A program made the translations under genes and the position numbers. A stretch of DNA of 64,000 nucleotides from Streptomyces varsoviensis (lineage in GTDB: Bacteria > Actinomycetota > Actinomycetes > Streptomycetales > Streptomycetaceae), in contig NZ_JOBF01000003.1 in assembly GCF_000718635.1 (NCBI RefSeq), positions 620,001 to 684,000 on the forward strand. Direction: 5' to 3'. The notes beneath the pieces were generated by a model. The model was not told the DNA's origin, did not search any database, and worked only from the letters and a program-made list of their open reading frames with translations. Shown piece by piece: positions 17,902-26,754 of the stretch. Within the stretch, counting starts at the first letter, position 1; each line of letters starts with the position of its first letter.

Positions 17902-18203
17902 AGCGCGGGACCGTGTGGGAGATCCCGCTCGCCAACGCCACTCGCACCGTGCTCGTGCTCTCCATCGACGAGGTCAACAACGGTTACCGGGCAGCCGTGT
18001 GCCTGCTCCTCCATCCGTCCGGGGCCTACCCCGACACGCTGCTGTCCGTGCCCATCACCGACCCGGTGCGGGCGGTGGCCGTGCCGGTGAACCTCACTCA
18101 GTACGCCGCCCACCGCTTCGAGAACGCGAAGCTGCTGGGCCGGGTCCCCCCGGAAACGATGGAGCGCGTCGAACGCGCGGTCCGTTCGGTGCTGGACCTG
18201 TAG
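17898..18203 (+). CDS. MazF/PemK-like toxin (putative endoribonuclease)
   Basis: 101 residues, starting at TTG inside the antitoxin stop codon. MKRGTVWEIPLANATRTVLVLSID has the RGxVW...R.VLV pattern of the SH3-like MazF/PemK/CcdB fold. The usual active-site Arg/Thr in VPLT is replaced by PVNLTQ, where a Thr is kept. Family members cut mRNA or inhibit gyrase when freed from the antitoxin. The sequence is divergent from textbook MazF, so target and activity are uncertain. Coupled translation and the RHH partner support the assignment. Confidence 0.7.
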   Translation: MKRGTVWEIPLANATRTVLVLSIDEVNNGYRAAVCLLLHPSGAYPDTLLSVPITDPVRAVAVPVNLTQYAAHRFENAKLLGRVPPETMERVERAVRSVLDL

Positions 18204-18212
18204 GAGCCGCCC

Positions 18213-18575
18213 GTGACCGCACGGCCTGCACACCCTGATCCAGCGGACGAGCCCCTGTTCCCCATGCCGCCGCTCACCGAAGCGGCGCTGCGGGTGGCCG
18301 TCGCCGACGTGGACACCGTCGCGGCCGCCCGCTTCGAGCGGGAATCCCACGCGGCCCGGCGGGAGGCCGTGCAGACCGACAGCACCGTGCCGCTGCACAC
18401 CTTCCTGTACCGCTGGGGCGTCTTCGTGGCGCTGCGCCGATATCCGTCCCGCGTGGCCAGGCTCGACGAGCTGGAACGGGCGGTCGGCCGGGCGACCGCC
18501 CGTGAGGAAGCCCGGGCGAACTCCTCGGCGCTGGCCGCGCTCCTGCACGAGGCCGCGAGCGAGGTCTCCGGGTGA
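18213..18575 (+). CDS. Third gene of the toxin-antitoxin operon, DUF6247-like
   Basis: 120 residues starting at GTG 18213, with AGGAG seven bases upstream (18202-18206) overlapping the toxin stop. LFPMPPLTEAALRVAVADVD and VPLHTFLYRWGVFVALRRYPSRVARL resemble, from memory, the streptomycete DUF6247 family, which is often found near toxin-antitoxin genes. The role is unknown. Tight spacing suggests it is part of the module, for example a chaperone, modifier or second antitoxin. Confidence in the family name is moderate; confidence that it is a real gene is high. Confidence 0.6.
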   Translation: MTARPAHPDPADEPLFPMPPLTEAALRVAVADVDTVAAARFERESHAARREAVQTDSTVPLHTFLYRWGVFVALRRYPSRVARLDELERAVGRATAREEARANSSALAALLHEAASEVSG

Positions 18576-19757
<1,182 letters not shown>

Positions 19758-19764
19758 GGCCGTG

Positions 19765-19805
19765 ACGAACGGCGGCGGCCCCAGGAGATGTCCGCCGCCG
19801 TTCGT
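19765..19805 (+). terminator. Hairpin terminator after asd
   Basis: Perfect 14-bp arms 19765-19778 and 19792-19805. Next come three imperfect TTTCTCCGC units (19816-19849) ahead of the TerD-domain gene. Confidence 0.7.
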
Positions 19806-19865
19806 ATCGCTTCGCCTTTCTCCGCTTTTTCTCCGCCTTTTCTCCGCCCGTGGCAAGATCTTTAC

Positions 19866-21059
19866 GTGACGCAGCTACCCAAGGGCGGCAATCTGCCCGT
19901 ACCCGCCGAGCCCCTGCACACCGCGGTGACTTGGACGTCCGGCCCCGGCCTGCCCGGCGTGGACGTCTGCGCGCTGCTGCTCGGCCCCGACGGCGCCGTG
20001 CGCGGCGACGCGGACCTCGTGTTCGCCGGCCGGCCCGAGCACCCCGGCAGCGCGGTGCGGCACCTGGGGCAGACCCAGGGCGAGAACGGCACACACGCCG
20101 ACTGGCTGAGGCTCGACCTGACGGCGGTGGAGCCCTCGGTCGACCGCGTCGTCGTCACCGCCTCCGCGGGCGGCGCGGCCTTCGGCCGCGTTCCGGGGCT
20201 CGCCGTGCACGTGACCACGGCCGCCGGCGCGCCCGTCGCCTTCTTCCCGGTCGACGACGCGACCTCCGAGACCGTCTTCGTCCTGGGCGAGTTCTACCGG
20301 CGTGGCGGCGGCTGGAAGTTCCGCTCGGTCGGGCAGGGCTACGACACGGGCACGGAGGGGCTCGCCGCCGACTACGGCATCAGCACCGCCCCGGCCCTGA
20401 CGCCCACCGCGCCCCCGATACCGACCCCCGCCCCGATACCCGCGCCCGCACCGTCCCCGGCCCCCGCCCCCTCGTCCGCGCCGGCCCCGGACGCCGTCGC
20501 CGCCCTCTTCTTCGAGCCCTTCGTGCACGAGGGCCGGGGTACGAAGACCGTCGTCTGCGACGCGTCGATCCCCGCGGGCTGGGTGCTCGTCGAGGTCGAG
20601 GGGCACCGCACGTCGAGCCTGGTCGTCTGGGACTGCGACGAGTACGGCCGCACCAAGGACGACCTGCTGGCGTCCTACGAGTCGGACATCGGTGGCAGGA
20701 CCGTCGCCACCGCCCCCAAGGACCGCCCCCTGACCTTGAGGGTGGAGGGCGACGACGGGCGGTGGACGCTGCGCGTACTGCCGCTCTCGCACGCCCGCCG
20801 GCTCACCGGGACCGTTCAGGGCCACGGCGCCGACCTGCTCGTCTACGACGGCCCCGCCACCATGCTGAACTTCGCCCACTACGGTGAGCACAACGTCACC
20901 GTCTGGCACCACCGCGAGACCGACGCCACCTGGGACGAGGACGACATCGACCTGCCGGTCAACGAGATCGGCACGGTGGAGCTGAGCGTCCCGCTGTCCG
21001 GCTCCGGCCTGCTGCGCATCGGCGCGGACGGCGACTGGAAGTGCTCCGTACGCGGGTGA
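19866..21059 (+). CDS. TerD-domain stress protein with added C-terminal domain
   Basis: 397 residues. Residues 1-180 follow the TerD/CABP1 pattern: TQLPKGGN start, VDVCALLLGPDGAVRGDADLVFAG, and the GQGYDTGTEGLAADYGI end. TerD proteins bind calcium and occur in tellurite and general stress systems. A Pro/Ala linker (about 185-215) leads to a second domain of about 180 residues, rich in beta strands and tryptophan, that I do not recognise. It may be a beta-sandwich partner domain. GTG 19866 has at best a weak ribosome site. Its gap to pepN is only 52 bp, so the two may be co-transcribed. Confidence 0.75.
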   Translation: MTQLPKGGNLPVPAEPLHTAVTWTSGPGLPGVDVCALLLGPDGAVRGDADLVFAGRPEHPGSAVRHLGQTQGENGTHADWLRLDLTAVEPSVDRVVVTASAGGAAFGRVPGLAVHVTTAAGAPVAFFPVDDATSETVFVLGEFYRRGGGWKFRSVGQGYDTGTEGLAADYGISTAPALTPTAPPIPTPAPIPAPAPSPAPAPSSAPAPDAVAALFFEPFVHEGRGTKTVVCDASIPAGWVLVEVEGHRTSSLVVWDCDEYGRTKDDLLASYESDIGGRTVATAPKDRPLTLRVEGDDGRWTLRVLPLSHARRLTGTVQGHGADLLVYDGPATMLNFAHYGEHNVTVWHHRETDATWDEDDIDLPVNEIGTVELSVPLSGSGLLRIGADGDWKCSVRG

Positions 21060-21111
21060 CGGCACTCGTGGAAGGATGGCCGGAACAGTCGCGACACAAG
21101 GAGATGCCCCG

Positions 21112-23676
21112 GTGCCTGGTACCAACCTGACCCGCGAAGAGGCGCAGCGGCGGGCGCGCCTGCTCACCGTCGACTCGTACGAGATCGACCTCGATCTCTC
21201 CGGCGCGCAGGAGGGCGGCACCTACCGGTCGCAGACCGTCGTGCGCTTCGACGCCGCCGAGGCGGGCGCGGAGTCGTTCATCGACCTGGTGGCCCCGTCC
21301 GTGCGAGAGGTCGTGCTGAACGGCGCGGCGCTGGACCCCGCCGAGGTCTTCGCGGACTCGCGGATCGCGCTGCCGGGCCTGCTGGCGGGCCGCAACGAGC
21401 TGAAGGTCGTCGCGGACTGCGCGTACACGAACACGGGCGAGGGTCTGCACCGGTTCGTGGACCCCGTGGACCAGCAGGCGTACCTCTACACGCAGTTCGA
21501 GGTGCCGGACGCGCGCCGGGTGTTCGCCTCGTTCGAGCAGCCCGACCTGAAGGCGACGTTCCAGTTCACCGTGGTGGCCCCCGAGGGCTGGACCGTGATC
21601 TCGAACTCCCCCACGCCCGAGCCCGCCGGCAACGTCTGGCGCTTCGAGCCGACGCCGCGCATCTCCTCGTACATCACGGCGCTGATCGCCGGCCCGTACC
21701 ACTCGGTGCACAGCAGTTGGGAGGGGAACGGCCGCAGCGTGCCGCTGGGCATCTACTGCCGCCCCTCCCTCGCCGAGTACCTCGACGCCGACGCGATCTT
21801 CGAGGTCACGCGGCAGGGCTTCGACTGGTTCCAGGAGAAGTTCGACTACGCCTACCCCTTCGCCAAGTACGACCAGCTCTTCGTGCCGGAGTTCAACGCG
21901 GGCGCGATGGAGAACGCGGGCGCGGTCACCATCCGCGACCAGTACGTCTTCCGCTCCCGGACCACCGACGCGGCGTACGAGCGGCGCGCCGAGACCATCC
22001 TCCACGAGCTGGCCCACATGTGGTTCGGCGACCTGGTGACCATGGAGTGGTGGAACGACCTGTGGCTGAACGAGTCGTTCGCCACCTACACCTCCGTCGC
22101 CTGCCAGGCGTACGCGCCGGGCAGCCGCTGGCCGCACTCGTGGACGACGTTCGCCAACTCCGAGAAGACCTGGGCGTACCGGCAGGACCAGCTCCCGTCC
22201 ACGCACCCGATCATGGCGGAGATCCGCGACCTGGACGACGTCCTGGTCAACTTCGACGGCATCACGTACGCCAAGGGCGCGTCCGTCCTCAAGCAGCTCG
22301 TCGCCTACGTCGGCATGGACGAGTTCTTCCGCGGCGTGCAGGCGTACTTCAAGCGCCACGCCTTCGGCAACACCCGCCTCGCCGACCTGCTGGGCGCGCT
22401 GGAGGAGACCTCCGGACGCGACCTGAAGACCTGGTCGAAGGCGTGGCTGGAGACCGCCGGCATCAACGTGCTGCGCCCGGTGATCGACGTCGACATCGCC
22501 GGCACCATCACCTCCTTCGCCGTCAAGCAGGAGGCCCCGGCGCTGCCGGCCGGCGCCAAGGGCGTCTCGACGCTCCGCCCGCACCGCATCGCCATCGGCT
22601 GCTACGACCTCCAGGACGGCAAGCTCGTCCGTACGGACCGGGTCGAGCTGGACGTGGACGGCGAGCTGACCGCCGTGGAAGCCCTGGTCGGCAAGGCGAG
22701 GCCCGCCGTCGTGCTGCTCAACGACGACGACCTCTCGTACGCGAAGGTGCGCCTGGACACCGACTCGCTCGCCGCCGTCACCCGGCACCTGGGCGACTTC
22801 ACCGAGTCCCTGCCGCGCGCCCTGTCCTGGGCCTCGGCCTGGGACATGACGCGCGACGGCGAACTGGCCACCCGCGACTACCTCGACCTGGTGCTGTCCA
22901 ACATCGCCAAGGAGACGGACATCGGCGTGGTGCAGTCGCTGCACCGCCAGGTGAAGCTGGCGCTCGACCTGTTCGCCGCCCCCGAGTGGCGCGCCGAGGG
23001 CCTCGCCAAGTGGACGGACGCCACGCTGGAGCAGTTGCGCGCCGCCGCCCCCGGCAGCGACCACCAGTTGGCGTGGGCGCGGGCGTTCGCCGCGACGGCC
23101 CGTACGGACGCGCAGCTCGATCTGCTCGCCGGGGTGCTGGCCGGCACCGAGACCATCGAGGGGCTGACCGTCGACGCGGACCTGCGCTGGGCCCTGCTGG
23201 GGCGGCTCGCCGCCACCGGCCGCGCCGACGAGCAGGCCATCGCGGCCGAGCTGGAGCGCGACCGCACCTCGGCGGGCGAACTGCACGCCGCCACGGCGCG
23301 CGCCGCCCGGCCCACCGCCGAGGCGAAGGCCGAGGCGTGGGCGTCGGTCGTCGAGTCCGACAAGCTGCCCAACTCGGTGCAGGAGGCCGTCATCGGCGGC
23401 TTCCTCCAGGCCGACCAGCGCGAGCTGCTGGCCCCGTACGCCGAGAAGTACTTCGCCGCGGTGAAGGACGCCTGGGACAGCCGCAGCCACGAGATGGCGC
23501 AGCAGATCGCGATCGGCCTCTTCCCGGGCTTCCAGGTCTCCCAGGCCACCCTCGACGCCACGGACGCCTGGCTGGCCTCGGCCGAGCCGAGCGCGGCGCT
23601 GCGCCGGCTGGTCACGGAGTCCCGCGCGGGCGTCGAGCGCGCGCTGAAGGCGCAGGCGGCGGACGCGGGCCGCTGA
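21112..23676 (+). CDS. pepN: Aminopeptidase N, M1 zinc metallopeptidase (second copy)
   Basis: 854 residues. GAMEN is at 264-268, HELAH at 298-302 and Glu 321 completes the HEXXH-X18-E zinc site. GTG 21112 is chosen because AAGGAG lies eight bases before it; an ATG at 21076 lacks this. The N-terminus PGTNLTREEAQRRARLLTVDSYEI is the more typical actinobacterial PepN form, and this copy is probably the housekeeping enzyme. It cleaves N-terminal residues from peptides in the cytoplasm. A hairpin at 23702-23737 follows. Confidence 0.95.
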   Translation: MPGTNLTREEAQRRARLLTVDSYEIDLDLSGAQEGGTYRSQTVVRFDAAEAGAESFIDLVAPSVREVVLNGAALDPAEVFADSRIALPGLLAGRNELKVVADCAYTNTGEGLHRFVDPVDQQAYLYTQFEVPDARRVFASFEQPDLKATFQFTVVAPEGWTVISNSPTPEPAGNVWRFEPTPRISSYITALIAGPYHSVHSSWEGNGRSVPLGIYCRPSLAEYLDADAIFEVTRQGFDWFQEKFDYAYPFAKYDQLFVPEFNAGAMENAGAVTIRDQYVFRSRTTDAAYERRAETILHELAHMWFGDLVTMEWWNDLWLNESFATYTSVACQAYAPGSRWPHSWTTFANSEKTWAYRQDQLPSTHPIMAEIRDLDDVLVNFDGITYAKGASVLKQLVAYVGMDEFFRGVQAYFKRHAFGNTRLADLLGALEETSGRDLKTWSKAWLETAGINVLRPVIDVDIAGTITSFAVKQEAPALPAGAKGVSTLRPHRIAIGCYDLQDGKLVRTDRVELDVDGELTAVEALVGKARPAVVLLNDDDLSYAKVRLDTDSLAAVTRHLGDFTESLPRALSWASAWDMTRDGELATRDYLDLVLSNIAKETDIGVVQSLHRQVKLALDLFAAPEWRAEGLAKWTDATLEQLRAAAPGSDHQLAWARAFAATARTDAQLDLLAGVLAGTETIEGLTVDADLRWALLGRLAATGRADEQAIAAELERDRTSAGELHAATARAARPTAEAKAEAWASVVESDKLPNSVQEAVIGGFLQADQRELLAPYAEKYFAAVKDAWDSRSHEMAQQIAIGLFPGFQVSQATLDATDAWLASAEPSAALRRLVTESRAGVERALKAQAADAGR

Positions 23677-23701
23677 CGCCTCGCTCCTGCCGTTCGGCCG
23701 G

Positions 23702-23737
23702 AGGGCCCCGCGGCGCGGAAACGCGCGGCGGGGCCCT
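23702..23737 (+). terminator. Hairpin terminator after second pepN
   Basis: Perfect 10-bp outer arms 23702-23711 and 23728-23737 with a further CGCG inner pairing; no long T tract. Confidence 0.65.
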
Positions 23738-23840
23738 TCCGCGTGTGTGGCCGGGGAGTCCGTTGCGTACGGCTGCGGCAGCCCGGATCGTTGCTCCAAC
23801 ACCGGGGACGTCCCGCCCCTGAGGCCCTGAGGAGAACCGG

Positions 23841-24443
23841 ATGCCCGCCACCGACCAGCCCGCAGGCACACTGACCGCCGACGCCGCCGTCATGCTGCTC
23901 ATCGACCACCAGCAGGGGACGATGAGCTGGGTCGGCTCCACCCCGTTCGCCGAGATGAAGCGCAACGCGCTGGCCCTGGCCAGGGCCGCGAAGGCCGTGG
24001 ACATCCCGCTGCTCCTGACCTCGTCCATGGAGGAGGCGGCGCAGGGCCCGCTGCTGGCGGAGTTCGAGGACATCGCCCCCAAGGAGTTCGCGACCAGGAT
24101 CAGGCGGCAGGGCGTGGTCAACGCCCTGGACGACGACAACCTCTCCGCCGCCGTCCGGGCCGCCGGCCGGGACCATCTGATCATCGCCGGTGTCACCAAC
24201 GACGTGTGCACCGTCTTCCCCGCCCTGACCGCCCTTGGGCAGGGCTATCGCGTGCACGTCGTCGCCGACGCCGGCGGCTCCCCCACCCGGCTGGCCGACG
24301 ACATCTCCCTCCGCCGCATGGAGAGGGCCGGAGCCGTCCTCGCCTCCACCAACCAGCTCCTGGCCGAGCTGGCCGGAGACTGGACCAGCGAACGCGGCGC
24401 CAAGCTCACCCCGATCGTGATGAGCCTCGTGCCCGGGCGGTGA
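23841..24443 (+). CDS. Isochorismatase-fold hydrolase (YcaC-like)
   Basis: 200 residues. VMLLIDHQQG near the start carries the catalytic Asp. The GVTNDVCTVFPAL segment carries the nucleophilic Cys, as in the YcaC/nicotinamidase group. The third catalytic residue is not obvious by eye. Proteins of this kind hydrolyse small amides or have no known substrate. ATG 23841 has GGAG upstream. It is a single gene after the pepN terminator, followed 26 bases later by an uncharacterised gene. Confidence 0.85.
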   Translation: MPATDQPAGTLTADAAVMLLIDHQQGTMSWVGSTPFAEMKRNALALARAAKAVDIPLLLTSSMEEAAQGPLLAEFEDIAPKEFATRIRRQGVVNALDDDNLSAAVRAAGRDHLIIAGVTNDVCTVFPALTALGQGYRVHVVADAGGSPTRLADDISLRRMERAGAVLASTNQLLAELAGDWTSERGAKLTPIVMSLVPGR

Positions 24444-24469
24444 CCTCGCCCCGTAGAGTCGTACATGTC

Positions 24470-24982
24470 ATGGAAACAACAGACATGGGTGCCGCGGCGC
24501 GGGGCGGGCGCGCGGTTCTGGGCGAGGTGGCGTGCCGGTACCGGGCGGACGAGGTCCCTCCGGAAGACCTCCCGATGGTCGCCGCGGAGGCGCTGGCGGC
24601 CGGTCTCGACAGCCCGGCGCTGGGCGAACTCGCGGGCTGGTCCCGCAACGCCGACCCCCGCGACATCCGCGACGCCTTCGAGCGAGCGCTCGCCGAGACC
24701 GGTATCGCGCTGCCCGAACCGGACGTGGCGCGGCGCCACGCCCTGCGCCGGATGGCAGCGCGGCTCGCCGAGGGCGCCATCACCCCCGCTGATCTGGCGA
24801 AGGACGGCTGGTGGGAGACGGAGGCCGAGACCCCGGCGGAACGGGCGTTCGTCTCGCTGCTCCCGCCGTGCGAGTGCTGCGTCGACCGCACGCTGGGCCT
24901 CGACCAGGGCACATGGGAGGCCGACCTGAGGTCCGCCGCGCTCGCCCTGGCCGCCTCCCCGCCGCCGGGCCCCGGCTGCTGA
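24470..24982 (+). CDS. Conserved hypothetical protein
   Basis: 170 residues, mostly helical, with no family I recognise. GEVACRYRADEVPPEDLPMVAAEALAAGLDSPALGELAG at the N-terminus and LPPCECCVDRTLGLDQGTWEADL near the C-terminus stand out; the CECC cluster could bind metal. TAGAGT at 24454-24459 is a good streptomycete -10. It lies ten bases before the ATG and there is no ribosome site, so the message may be nearly leaderless. The reading frame extends further upstream through the hydrolase gene, but that part is only its out-of-frame shadow. Confidence 0.65.
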   Translation: METTDMGAAARGGRAVLGEVACRYRADEVPPEDLPMVAAEALAAGLDSPALGELAGWSRNADPRDIRDAFERALAETGIALPEPDVARRHALRRMAARLAEGAITPADLAKDGWWETEAETPAERAFVSLLPPCECCVDRTLGLDQGTWEADLRSAALALAASPPPGPGC

Positions 24983-24985
24983 CCC

Positions 24986-25022
24986 GGCCGCCGCCCCGGT
25001 CCAGTGCGGCGGGGCGGCGGCC
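24986..25022. terminator. Bidirectional hairpin before the desaturase gene
   Basis: Perfect 12-bp arms 24986-24997 and 25011-25022, between convergent genes. Confidence 0.75.
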
Positions 25023-25033
25023 GCGCGGGTCCC

Positions 25034-26008
25034 TCAGCCGCGTTCGGCGCGGGCCTGGCGGCGGGCCAGCAGGGCGGCGCGGCGCTCGTCGAACTTGACC
25101 GCCTGGTCGTCGAGGCCGCCCATGAAGAGGCCCAGTTCCTCCTGCGCCCTGAGCCCCTCGGGGCCGAGGCCGCCGATGTCGAGGACCTTGAGGTAGCGCA
25201 GGACGGGCTGGAGCACGTCGTCGTGGTGGATGCGGAGGTTGTAGATGCCGCCGATCGCCATCTGGGCGGCGGCCCGCTCGAAGCCGGGGATGCCGTGGCC
25301 GGGCATGCGGAAGTCGACGACCACGTCCCGTACGGCGCTCATGGTCTGATCGGGGGCCAGCTCGAACGCCTTTGCGAGCAGGTTGCGGTAGAAGACCATG
25401 TGCAGGTTCTCGTCGGTGGCGATACGGGCCAGCATCCGGTCGCACACGGGGTCGCCGGAGTGGTGGCCGGTGTTGCGGTGCGAGATGCGGGTGGCCAGCT
25501 CCTGGAAGGCGACGTAGGCGATCGAGTGCAGCATGCTGTGGCGGTTGTCGGACTCGAAGCCCTCGGACATGTGCCGCATGCGGAAGTTCTCCAGCTCGAC
25601 CGGGTCGACGGCGCGCGAGGCGAGCAGGTAGTCCCGCATGACGATGCCGTGCCGGCCCTCCTCCGCCGTCCAGCGGTGCACCCACGTGCCCCACGCGCCG
25701 TCACGGCCGAAGAGGGTGGCGATCTCGTGGTGGTAGCTGGGGAGGTTGTCCTCGGTGAGGAGGTTGACGACCAGGGCGGTACGGCCCACGGCGGTGACCT
25801 TCGACTGGTCGGGGGCCCATGCCTCGCCGTCCATGATGCCGTCGAAGTCGCGGGCGTCGCTCCAGGGCACGTACTCGTGCGGCATCCAGTCCTTCGCGAC
25901 GCCGAGGTGGCGGTTGAGCTCGGCCTCGACGACTTCCTCCAGCGCGTACAGGAGCTGGCTGTCACTCCACGCGGCCTGGCCGTGGAGACGGGAGGGGGCG
26001 ACGGTCAC
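25034..26008 (-). CDS. Acyl-ACP desaturase (stearoyl-ACP type, di-iron)
   Basis: 324 residues. WSDSQLLYALEEVVEAELNRHL and the di-iron motifs EEGRH and DENLH match the soluble acyl-carrier-protein desaturases (PF03405) of plants and actinobacteria. It introduces a double bond into saturated acyl chains, using oxygen and reduced ferredoxin, to tune membrane fluidity. GTG 26008 has GGAG six bases upstream. The longer in-frame start at 26299 would add about 97 residues crossing the operator region and lacks family resemblance. A palindrome at 26048-26071 lies upstream. Confidence 0.9.
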   Translation of the reverse strand: MTVAPSRLHGQAAWSDSQLLYALEEVVEAELNRHLGVAKDWMPHEYVPWSDARDFDGIMDGEAWAPDQSKVTAVGRTALVVNLLTEDNLPSYHHEIATLFGRDGAWGTWVHRWTAEEGRHGIVMRDYLLASRAVDPVELENFRMRHMSEGFESDNRHSMLHSIAYVAFQELATRISHRNTGHHSGDPVCDRMLARIATDENLHMVFYRNLLAKAFELAPDQTMSAVRDVVVDFRMPGHGIPGFERAAAQMAIGGIYNLRIHHDDVLQPVLRYLKVLDIGGLGPEGLRAQEELGLFMGGLDDQAVKFDERRAALLARRQARAERG

Positions 26009-26047
26009 AGCATGCTCCAGGGGACGACTGGGGACGATCGTATGATC

Positions 26048-26085
26048 GTTACTTACGGCTCCGTAGGTTACGCCACCGTAGGTTA
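26048..26085. promoter_or_regulatory. Palindromic operator candidate of the desaturase gene
   Basis: A 24-bp near-palindrome at 26048-26071 pairs GTTACTTACGG with CCGTAGGTTAC (9 of 11 positions). A third half site CCGTAGGTTA recurs at 26076-26085, 15 bp from 26061-26070. It sits 40-77 bp upstream of the GTG. Desaturase genes are often controlled by TetR-family lipid sensors, so this could be such a site. Confidence 0.5.
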
Positions 26086-26190
26086 AGGCGGCCATAAACG
26101 ACAAGAGCCCCCGCCGCATTAGCGGAAGGGACTGTTCCGGATCGGGGCCCGAGAGAGCGCTCAACTCCGGGCCGGCGCGGGCCCGTTCGG

Positions 26191-26257
26191 CCGGCGCTCC
26201 CGGGACAGAAAACCGGCGCGCTCGGGACAGAAAGGACCGGCGCTCCCGGACAGAAAA
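26191..26257. repeat. Three imperfect ~22-bp tandem repeats
   Basis: Copies begin at 26191, 26213 and about 26237. Each follows the pattern CCGGCGCTCCCGGGACAGAA with small changes. They lie between the terminator of the membrane miniprotein gene and the desaturase upstream region. Their role is unknown. The 26009-26335 stretch otherwise holds only the operator and this terminator. Confidence 0.6.
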
Positions 26258-26284
26258 ACCGCGCATCCCCCAGGGGATGCGCGG
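26252..26284 (-). terminator. Rho-independent terminator of the membrane miniprotein gene
   Basis: Perfect 12-bp arms 26259-26270 and 26273-26284 with a two-base loop. On the minus strand TTTTT follows (26254-26258). Confidence 0.85.
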
Positions 26285-26335
26285 CATGCGTAAGGCCACG
26301 TCGAAGGCGCGGGGACGGCCGTGCGGCCGTCGGCG

Positions 26336-26584
26336 TCAGTTCTTGCTGTAGTGCCAGTCCGACTTCTTGGAGCCCACCATGACCAGGCCGGCGATGACCA
26401 GGAAGAGGACGATCGGCGCGGCGACATAGAGGCCGAGCGTCTGAATGACGCTGAGGCCCGGACCCGGGTCGTCGCCGTCGTCGCGGGTGAGCGCGAAAGC
26501 GGGGGACGACATCAGCAGCACCAGTGTCACGCCGGCGGTGATCGTGCCGGCGCGCAGGGCGTTCTTGTTGACCTTGTTGCTCAC
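26336..26584 (-). CDS. Small membrane protein, probably leaderless
   Basis: 82 residues. An N-terminal hydrophobic segment (AGTITAGVTLVLLMSSPAFALT) looks like a signal peptide with an AXA site. A second helix (TLGLYVAAPIVLFLVIAGLVMVGSKK) spans the membrane. The acidic DDGDDPGPG loop between them would face outside. I do not recognise a family. It starts at GTG 26584; TACGTT (26591-26596) lies six bases ahead on the minus strand, and there is no ribosome site. It is flanked by a clear terminator and by phased repeats, so it is transcribed alone. Confidence 0.75.
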   Translation of the reverse strand: MSNKVNKNALRAGTITAGVTLVLLMSSPAFALTRDDGDDPGPGLSVIQTLGLYVAAPIVLFLVIAGLVMVGSKKSDWHYSKN

Positions 26585-26620
26585 GGAGCCAACGTATCCG
26601 ACGTGCGAACGCCGCGCGCG

Positions 26621-26680
26621 TCCGGGGTGGCTTATGGATGGCCGAGGTGGCTTATGGACATCTGAGACGGCTTATGGCCG
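26621..26680 (-). promoter_or_regulatory. Three 20-bp-phased repeats upstream of the miniprotein gene
   Basis: Exactly 20-bp units at 26621-26640, 26641-26660 and 26661-26680 share GGCTTATGG (minus strand CCATAAGCC). They span -37 to -96 from the deduced start of transcription. Two-turn spacing puts sites on one face of DNA, as for an activator binding in series. Confidence 0.5.
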
Positions 26681-26754
26681 GGAATGGCGGCCGGAGGCTC
26701 CCAGCCCTGAGCCCCGCCGTCCGCACCCCGCCGCTGCCCATGGCCCCGGCGCCC

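Noticed and set aside
24206..24469. N-terminal extension of the hypothetical gene at 24470
   Set aside because: The extension is an out-of-frame shadow of the isochorismatase-fold gene, with Arg/Pro-rich composition.
26009..26299. Longer start for the acyl-ACP desaturase
   Set aside because: It would translate through the palindromic operator and direct repeats and adds Arg/Ser-rich sequence unlike the family; GTG 26008 has a ribosome site.
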